From: a virus | DNA length: 38,460 bases | IMG/VR virus record: IMGVR_UViG_3300010401_000056 | Span: 1-38,460 of that record | Direction: 5' to 3' (one strand) | Shown here: positions 33,167 to 38,460 of the stretch, in pieces | Layout of the letters: each line of letters starts with the position of its first letter | Position numbering within the stretch: position 1 is the stretch's first letter | Translations under genes and position numbers: made by a program | The notes under the pieces: model-generated | What the model saw: the letters and a program-made list of their open reading frames with translations, nothing else | What the model was told of the DNA's origin: nothing | The model's database searches: none

Positions 33167-33762
33167 AATTTAAAGACCTGATAAATGAGCGAGTAATGGT
33201 TTCCGATTTTGACGATTATATTCGTGTGGTTGCTAATGCTTTTGATGCTGCTCCACGAATTATGCCAGAAGCAAAACCATATTATGATGCTTTATATCAC
33301 GAGTCGCAAAATTGGATGGTGCGAATTGCAAGTCATTTGAATATGGATATCAAAAACGTTGAACAGTACAATTCGTTTGATGACATGGTCCATGATGTCA
33401 AGAACAATCATCATCTCTCCGTATCTGCTGAATATCGAAATCATCCCTATTGGACAGATTATGAATATCGAACCGTTCGAATAACTCACGACTATCTCGC
33501 TCATAGCATTGTTGGAAATCCATTTGGTCCAAAAGGTGAAGTCTATGCCTATAATACACACTGTAAATTGTTTTCTCCAAAAGCACGTCCCGCTCTTTTT
33601 ACAGAAATTGTCGGCACCAATTGTTGGTATGGATGCTATGGCCACGTACCTGAAGAGAAGTGTGCAATACTTCCGGGATTTGATTATAATAATATTGGTC
33701 GAATGATTGGTCCTACACAAGGCTCCCATAAACATTTTACAAATACAATGAAACGCTCATGA
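33163..33762 (+). CDS. Conserved-looking phage protein with His/Glu cluster
   Basis: The protein has 199 residues and starts in ATGA overlap. The block TVRITHDYLAHSIVGNPFGP (104-123) continues KGEVYAY to Glu126, then THCKLFSPKARPALFTEIVG (132-151): HDxxxH (His109, Asp110, His114), FGPKGE, His133 and SPxARPALxTE (to Glu148). I have seen this HD...GH...FGxxGE...H...SPxAxxAL pattern in phage proteins of unknown function, but I cannot name the family. The spacing of His, Glu and Asp would suit a metal site. It ends overlapping the next start. Confidence 0.7.
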   Translation: MKFKDLINERVMVSDFDDYIRVVANAFDAAPRIMPEAKPYYDALYHESQNWMVRIASHLNMDIKNVEQYNSFDDMVHDVKNNHHLSVSAEYRNHPYWTDYEYRTVRITHDYLAHSIVGNPFGPKGEVYAYNTHCKLFSPKARPALFTEIVGTNCWYGCYGHVPEEKCAILPGFDYNNIGRMIGPTQGSHKHFTNTMKRS

Positions 33763-35027
33763 GTACATTTTCAGATTTCTATTTATCGAACAATAGCCCA
33801 TTAACGGCTTCAAATCAAAGCTATGTTTCGATTTTGAATGAAGCTGGATTTCCGGGAAGTCTTTCCATGTCGTCATTGAGTAGTGAATTTGGTGCTGTTG
33901 TAACTTGGGTTAGAGCCAGATTGGGTTTTCCAATCTTAGAAGTTGAATTACCTCCTGTTGCGATTGCGGCATGTTTCCAAGAAGCGAATGCAAAATTCTC
34001 TCAAATTACATCAGCCTATTACATGCAAAGTTGGGCTGCGCAAATGTTGGGCATTGAAAAAAACTATAATGAGTTTAGTTTTCAAAATGCTCTGCCAAAA
34101 GCAAATAATATTTTCCAACAAGCGTTTGCTGCAAATCTTGTAAGTCCATATAATGCCGGATTGGTAGAAAAACGACGAGGATATTTTATCACATCACCTA
34201 ATGTTTCCAGATATGATATTTTTAGCAATGGATATGATGCTAACAGCAATATGATTTTGGAGCAATACGTTGCATCTGTTTCTGGATGGGATGTCCACGT
34301 CGATAATGTATACTACAATGCGGGATATTATGTAAATAGGTTTTATGACCCACTCTCGAATCAACAGTTTTTGCACAGCGAATTTGGATTTCCATCGTAT
34401 GGAAGCGATACTGTGTTTTATTTGAATCCATTGTGGGAAGATTTGAAACGCGGCTCATTATTGAAAACATCAGATGATGCGCGGAAACCGAAGTATAGTT
34501 GGTACAAACATTATCGTAATATTGAAATTACGCCACATCCAACTGTGAACGGATTGAATATATGGTTCGATTATTACATAGATGTCAAACCGGGAACAGG
34601 AAGGTCTCCGCTGTCCGATAGCAGTTTTAGCGGACTTGGTTATCTTTCAACTTCTAATCAGAATCAAGCTACTCATTTTGGAAATATACCAATTGAAAAT
34701 TTGACTTATGATAAAATGAACGATACAGGTCGTACTTGGGTCAAAGAATACACGTTCATCACGTCAATGTGGACCCTTGGAGAAGCAATTCGTTCCAAAT
34801 ATGGTTCGATTCCAATTCCGGGACCAAACGGAGAATCGCTAACACTTAATGGAGCAACATTGGCCGCTACTTCAGAAAGTAGGCGCACTGAAATTATCAA
34901 TCAATTGGAAAAATGGTTGGATAATATGGATGCATACAAGATAACAGAAAAAGAACAAATTAAACGAGAACAACAAGTGAAAATGATGTTGCTCGACCCA
35001 ATGCCAGTCCCATTTATGGTCTATTAA
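33759..35027 (+). CDS. Putative virion structural protein, 422 aa
   Basis: The ATG overlaps the previous TGA. It is a soluble, aromatic-rich and Asn-rich protein with no signal peptide or membrane segment. Its N-terminal segment (FGAVVTWVRARLGFPILEVE then PPVAIAACFQEANAKFSQIT) resembles phage proteins of the head or neck. A beta-rich middle (YYNAGYYVNRFYDPLSNQQF, PKYSWYKHYRNIEITPHPTV) and a helical end follow. A virion part (neck, adaptor or tail completion) is likely from composition and place; the exact part is not identified. Confidence 0.7.
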   Translation: MSTFSDFYLSNNSPLTASNQSYVSILNEAGFPGSLSMSSLSSEFGAVVTWVRARLGFPILEVELPPVAIAACFQEANAKFSQITSAYYMQSWAAQMLGIEKNYNEFSFQNALPKANNIFQQAFAANLVSPYNAGLVEKRRGYFITSPNVSRYDIFSNGYDANSNMILEQYVASVSGWDVHVDNVYYNAGYYVNRFYDPLSNQQFLHSEFGFPSYGSDTVFYLNPLWEDLKRGSLLKTSDDARKPKYSWYKHYRNIEITPHPTVNGLNIWFDYYIDVKPGTGRSPLSDSSFSGLGYLSTSNQNQATHFGNIPIENLTYDKMNDTGRTWVKEYTFITSMWTLGEAIRSKYGSIPIPGPNGESLTLNGATLAATSESRRTEIINQLEKWLDNMDAYKITEKEQIKREQQVKMMLLDPMPVPFMVY

Positions 35028-35028
35028 T

Positions 35029-35646
35029 ATGAATACTCAACAGTTGATTTTTACGAAAGAAGACGCAGAACGTATTGTTAATGAGCAGATTGTAGAACAC
35101 TTTTATATGATGTATAAAGGCTCCTCTGTGAATGATGCTGCCGGATATGCTCAACGTCAAAACAAATTGCAACAGGACTATGTCATGGTGTTGAAGGCTT
35201 TTTTTGTCCCTCCACACGTTCTTGCTGGTATGCCAACTGATACTGCTACTGCTAATGCGCAAAAAGACATGATGATGCTGCATGAAGGAGTTTCTTCAGA
35301 TGCTTGGGTGCAAAAAACAAATATAGAGAGAGTTCATGTTGAAACAATATCCCAAATTGCTAAATTTAACGGTTTGAAACTGGAAGATTTAGAACAAGCC
35401 ATTCCTCTTTATGGTTTTGGAAGACGATTGAGCATTCTTGAGAAATATTTTCAAGTGAGAAAAGAATTAATTCTTAGGTCGCTTCACGCTTTATGTCTTG
35501 CAAACAATGGAGACACCAAAAAATACAGAAAATATGAAGAAGAAACAAATATCCCAATCGGATTCTCAAAATCCAAAGGACGAGAACGACCAGTCTCTCA
35601 AAAAGGATTCTTCGGAATTACTGAGGAAGAGACTTTTAGGGGTTAA
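35029..35646 (+). CDS. Hypothetical protein, 205 aa
   Basis: The ATG is 1 base after the previous stop. The protein is mostly helical (EDAERIVNEQIVEHFYMMYK, LVYGFGRRLSILEKYF-like) with a basic C-terminus (KSKGRERPVSQKGFFGITEE). The last 113-140 bases overlap the next gene in another frame, and both frames read as plausible protein there. The function is unknown. Assembly or structural is a guess from neighbours. Confidence 0.65.
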   Translation: MNTQQLIFTKEDAERIVNEQIVEHFYMMYKGSSVNDAAGYAQRQNKLQQDYVMVLKAFFVPPHVLAGMPTDTATANAQKDMMMLHEGVSSDAWVQKTNIERVHVETISQIAKFNGLKLEDLEQAIPLYGFGRRLSILEKYFQVRKELILRSLHALCLANNGDTKKYRKYEEETNIPIGFSKSKGRERPVSQKGFFGITEEETFRG

Positions 35647-36169
35647 GAAAAAAATAAATAGCCGCCCACGTACTGCTAGTAGCGATGGAGCAAAACTTCT
35701 TAAGCGTGCTAACTTTTCTACTCGATATCTTACGTCTCTTCGTAAAAGAGGAGAGCATAAGTTGCAATCCAAAGGTTTGAAATCCACAGGTGAAGGTAAA
35801 AATGGCCGACTTATGAAGCCAATGACTAAACCTGAATTGGAAGTTGCCATGATTCTTGCGGAAGCTGGAATAAAATACGTTCGAGAGTGGAAAGTTCTTG
35901 GGAAATATTATGATTTTAAAATAAAGAATACTAATATATTGCTCGAAATTGATGGCACATATTTTCATCATAAGGATGGAAAAATATCAATGCGTTCTGT
36001 CAAGCAAAAAACAGAAGACCTGTATAAAGATTGTCTTGCTGTTATGCAAGGTTATCAACTTATTCGAGTTTGGGAAGATGAGATAGATAAGACGAAATTG
36101 CTCAATAAAATTGAACTGTTAAAAACAGCCTTTGCAGACAATCATAGTATAGTTCGTCCGTATTTATGA
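35534..36169 (+). CDS. Vsr/DUF559-like endonuclease-fold protein
   Basis: ATG at 35534 gives 211 residues; ATG 35507 is also possible, and both overlap the previous gene. The first 80 residues are basic (KKKINSRPRTASSDGAKLLK) and may bind nucleic acid. The domain from about 93 reads MTKPELEVAMILAEAGIKYV, VLGKYYDFKIKNTNILLEID, GTYFHHKDGKISMRSVKQKT, QGYQLIRVWEDEIDK. The Glu, Tyr-Asp-Phe, Glu-Ile-Asp-Gly pattern is that of very-short-patch-repair and DUF559 nucleases of the PD-(D/E)XK fold. The acids are Glu in KPELE, Asp in YYDF, and Glu-x-Asp. The substrate is unknown. Placement among virion genes is odd. Confidence 0.7.
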   Translation: MKKKQISQSDSQNPKDENDQSLKKDSSELLRKRLLGVKKKINSRPRTASSDGAKLLKRANFSTRYLTSLRKRGEHKLQSKGLKSTGEGKNGRLMKPMTKPELEVAMILAEAGIKYVREWKVLGKYYDFKIKNTNILLEIDGTYFHHKDGKISMRSVKQKTEDLYKDCLAVMQGYQLIRVWEDEIDKTKLLNKIELLKTAFADNHSIVRPYL

Positions 36170-36251
36170 AGAATGGTTTGCCACAAATCATTCAATTATG
36201 CCGCTGAACACATACAATGATTGGAAAAAAAGGAGAGCGAAATCCATTTGA
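36166..36251 (+). other. Two tiny overlapping reading frames ahead of the fibre gene
   Basis: ATG 36166 overlaps the TGA of the previous gene and gives 13 residues to 36207. ATG 36198 gives MPLNTYNDWKKRRAKSI to 36251. It overlaps the main start at 36217 in another frame and passes an A7 tract (36225-36231). These may be chance, a translation-coupling leader, or a frameshifted true N-terminus of the fibre. Confidence 0.35.
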
Positions 36252-38460
36252 CTCAAAAGGAAATCCCGTTCGACACTACGATGGTAAAAATCATTCGCAG
36301 TTGAATGGTGATGTAGCCGTACAACGAATAGAAGTACAAGGTGATGGTTTAGCAGTACATGAAGCAGGAGCAGTATTTCATACTACGCAACCGGGTTCCG
36401 ATAGAACATTTTCTCTTACAGGTTCAGCTTCTGGTTTTGCAATACGTGATAGTTTTAACAGAGATGATGAGCCGTCATTTTTAGGTTTTCCGGATGTTGG
36501 TTCACAATGGAAAGAAAAATTTGGTGCGTTCGGTGTCAGCGCAAATGAAGCGTATGTGTCCTCTTCCGTTTTGACCAATTTCAATCTTGCTTTGGTAAAT
36601 GGTTATTTGGCAAATGGACACTTGCAAGTTACTATAAACAAAAGAGAAGATGGAAATGAACAACCGAAAAACGGATTGTCATTTCGTGCAAATTCTTCGG
36701 GTTCTCAATATCTTGGTTTTTTCCCTTTTGAAGATGAATTTGGAATTCGTCATTATGCTCTTGTTAATGTTGTAGGTGGAGTAGCCGTTCCAATGTTTAT
36801 ATCAACAGCATTACCTTCTACCGGTGATGTTTTGCGAGTTGATTTTACTGGGGATAGTATTTCTGGCTATGTTAATGACGTTCGGATTGTTGATTTTCAT
36901 AGTAGCCTTTATTCTGGAAATACATATCATGGCGTCTTTTCTTATCCTCTTACAGGAAATATTATTGACACGGTATTCATTCCTGAAATTGGAAACCAAA
37001 CATTCGACGATTTTTCTTTTACGTTTGATGCTTCCGGAACAGGGCTTGTTGAAGTAATTCGAACGTTCGAACGCGCTATAACTCTTGATACAATAGTTCG
37101 GACACAATCTCAAAACAATGTTGAGATTCCTCCACACATTAGTAGAATTTCCGTAAATGATACGGATGGCGTTCATATCATTGACCCAAAAATTGAACTC
37201 CGTCACGGTAGTTTAAGTGCCTATGAAGATAGTCTGTTCTACAATTCAAAAATGTGGGATAGTCAAGGTGAAAACACGTATGGGCAAATTGACCAATATG
37301 GCATTAGGCTATATAAAAATGGTCAACTTACAATGAATGCGGATTTTAAAACTGGAGACTTTTTTCCGAATGGAGGAGGTGCCGGTGGAAATGGTAATAG
37401 TGGTTGGTCTGGCATCAGCGGTAACTTTCAATCCGGCTGGAGCGGCATATCTGGCAAAGGAAATTCCGGTTGGTCCGGTATCAGTGGATTTTCCTCAACA
37501 GGAAGTCCAACAAAAATCACACTTGTAAAAGAAGAGTATTCCAGCGGCACATATCCTTCGCAATATACTGCTGGAATTTGGAACTTACGCAATCTTAATA
37601 CTATTGATGATTCTGATAATTTAGGTATTACACTTTCTTCTGGAGTTGTTACAATTCCACAAGGAAATTATTGGATACGTGCTCGTGCGTCAGTATTTGG
37701 AGCAAGTAGTCATTATATTCGATTGCGGAACGTCTCTTCAAACACTTCTATTTATGGAACTTCAGAATATTCTGATGTTGCTCAATTTTCTGTAGAGTCA
37801 GACCTTGTCAATAGATTAAGCGTAACGTCCGTTACGGAAAATTATGTACTTGAACAATATATTACAACCAATATTACAAATACTCCGGGAGTTCCAGTGG
37901 GTCTTACTGGAATCAATGAGACGTATGCGGTTTTGGAAATATATAAATTTAGTCGTGGTGGAACCGATGGTAAATCTGGCTGGTCCGGTATCTCCGGCAA
38001 CAGCGGCTGGAGTGGTATCTCGGGTAAGGCAGATTCCGGTTGGAGCGGTATCAGCGGAGATATAGGTCCAATAGGTCCATCCGGTATCTCCGGTAACTTT
38101 CAGTCTGGCTGGAGCGGTATCTCCGGTAACTTTCAGTCTGGCTGGTCCGGTATCTCCGGCAGCAGCGGCTGGAGTGGCATTTCGGGTAAGGCAGATTCCG
38201 GTTGGTCTGGCATTAGTGGAGATATAGGTCCAATAGGTCCATCCGGTATCTCCGGTAACTTTCAGTCTGGATGGAGCGGTATCTCCGGTAACTTCCAGTC
38301 TGGCTGGTCCGGTATCTCTGGTAACAGCGGCTGGAGTGGCATTTCGGGTAAAGCAGATTCCGGTTGGTCCGGCATCAGTGGAACTTTCCAGTCTGGCTGG
38401 AGCGGTATCAGCGGCAACTTCCAAAGCGGTTGGTCCGGTGTTAGTGGCGCATCCGGTATC
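36217..38460 (+). CDS. Long fibre or adhesin with SGWSGISG repeats, 3' end outside window
   Basis: It is open from ATG 36217 to the window end, 748 codons with no stop, so the gene is partial. Residues 1-100 are basic, then globular. About 120-280 (LSFRANSSGSQYLGFFPF, LRVDFTGDSISGYVNDVRIV, NQTFDDFSFTF) resembles a concanavalin/LamG-like jelly roll. A first repeat block lies near 395-425, a globular domain at about 430-580, and then repeats from 587 to the edge. SGWSGISG occurs 15 times plus one SGWSGVSG, often spaced by NFQ, KAD or NS. Gly-X-Y runs such as GDIGPIGPSGISG are collagen-like. The role is probably host or surface binding. The start may be at 36198 after a frameshift. Confidence 0.85.
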   Translation, partial: MIGKKGERNPFDSKGNPVRHYDGKNHSQLNGDVAVQRIEVQGDGLAVHEAGAVFHTTQPGSDRTFSLTGSASGFAIRDSFNRDDEPSFLGFPDVGSQWKEKFGAFGVSANEAYVSSSVLTNFNLALVNGYLANGHLQVTINKREDGNEQPKNGLSFRANSSGSQYLGFFPFEDEFGIRHYALVNVVGGVAVPMFISTALPSTGDVLRVDFTGDSISGYVNDVRIVDFHSSLYSGNTYHGVFSYPLTGNIIDTVFIPEIGNQTFDDFSFTFDASGTGLVEVIRTFERAITLDTIVRTQSQNNVEIPPHISRISVNDTDGVHIIDPKIELRHGSLSAYEDSLFYNSKMWDSQGENTYGQIDQYGIRLYKNGQLTMNADFKTGDFFPNGGGAGGNGNSGWSGISGNFQSGWSGISGKGNSGWSGISGFSSTGSPTKITLVKEEYSSGTYPSQYTAGIWNLRNLNTIDDSDNLGITLSSGVVTIPQGNYWIRARASVFGASSHYIRLRNVSSNTSIYGTSEYSDVAQFSVESDLVNRLSVTSVTENYVLEQYITTNITNTPGVPVGLTGINETYAVLEIYKFSRGGTDGKSGWSGISGNSGWSGISGKADSGWSGISGDIGPIGPSGISGNFQSGWSGISGNFQSGWSGISGSSGWSGISGKADSGWSGISGDIGPIGPSGISGNFQSGWSGISGNFQSGWSGISGNSGWSGISGKADSGWSGISGTFQSGWSGISGNFQSGWSGVSGASGI
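37396..38460 (+). repeat. Glycine-serine-tryptophan repeat blocks with a 162-base tandem unit
   Basis: Block 1 lies at 37396-37490 and block 2 at 37972-38460. In block 2 a unit starting GATATAGGTCCAATAGGTCC at 38059 recurs at 38221, a period of 162 bases (54 residues: GDIGPIGPS, then five SGWS/GISG modules). The DNA uses TCC, GGC and ATC often, so it looks richer in G and C than the neighbouring genes, and copies differ mainly at synonymous positions. Recent or ongoing homogenisation by recombination is an inference. Confidence 0.85.

Noticed and set aside
37816-38424. Long reading frame on the - strand with Thr/Pro/Ala/Arg-rich repeats
   Set aside because: It is the antisense image of the glycine repeats. 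Periodic coding DNA without stops in one frame often lacks stops in the opposite one. The + strand frame is the real one.

Overview
The window looks like one strand of a large, AT-rich, lytic tailed-phage genome (or a metagenomic phage contig). About 42 genes lie on the + strand in tight series. Many stop and start codons overlap (ATGA, TAATG, TTGA), and there are no rRNA genes, no insertion sequences and no host metabolic operons. The replication and recombination proteins resemble those of T4-type viruses: a gp32-like ssDNA-binding protein, a UvsX/RecA recombinase, a FEN/RNase H nuclease, a DnaB/gp41-type helicase, a TOPRIM primase and a Mre11-Rad50 protein. They are combined with a bacterial-type DnaE polymerase and a class II ribonucleotide reductase. 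The host cannot be named from this sequence.

Layout. 1-2.4 kb: small unknown genes, then the ssDNA-binding protein. 2.5-7.6 kb: recombinase, a four-helix membrane protein, an unknown, 5' nuclease and helicase. 7.6-8.5 kb: two small unknowns and a strong terminator. 8.6-12.3 kb: class II ribonucleotide reductase interrupted by a 360-residue LAGLIDADG intein. 12.6-12.8 kb: a non-coding gap with a hairpin and a tRNA-like gene whose anticodon would be CUA (amber). 12.8-17.3 kb: coiled-coil, basic and SNF2-helicase genes. 17.4-20.9 kb: DnaE polymerase. 20.9-24.0 kb: DUF4419-like protein, small unknowns and a Cas4/RecB-like nuclease. 24.0-28.0 kb: a collagen-like protein and a row of small unknowns. 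28.0-32.2 kb: primase, then a single protein that joins an SbcD/Mre11 nuclease to an SbcC/Rad50 ATPase. After a terminator, 32.3-38.5 kb looks like virion and assembly genes, ending in a long adhesin or fibre with SGWSGISG repeats that runs off the right edge.

How the genes work together. Class II reductase supplies dNTPs. Helicase, primase, DnaE polymerase and gp32-like protein would form the fork. The 5' nuclease removes RNA primers. UvsX-like recombinase, the SNF2 helicase, the fused SbcD-SbcC protein and the RecB-like nuclease would serve recombination-dependent replication and end processing. No sliding clamp, clamp loader, terminase, portal or major capsid gene is recognisable here.

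Most unusual points: the intein sits directly before the predicted thiyl-radical cysteine of the reductase and lacks the usual C-terminal splicing residues; SbcD and SbcC are one polypeptide; a candidate amber-suppressor tRNA coincides with near absence of TAG stops (2 of 41); a 20-bp inverted repeat covers the GTG start of a lysine-rich protein; and Gly-X-Ser proteins occur at two loci.
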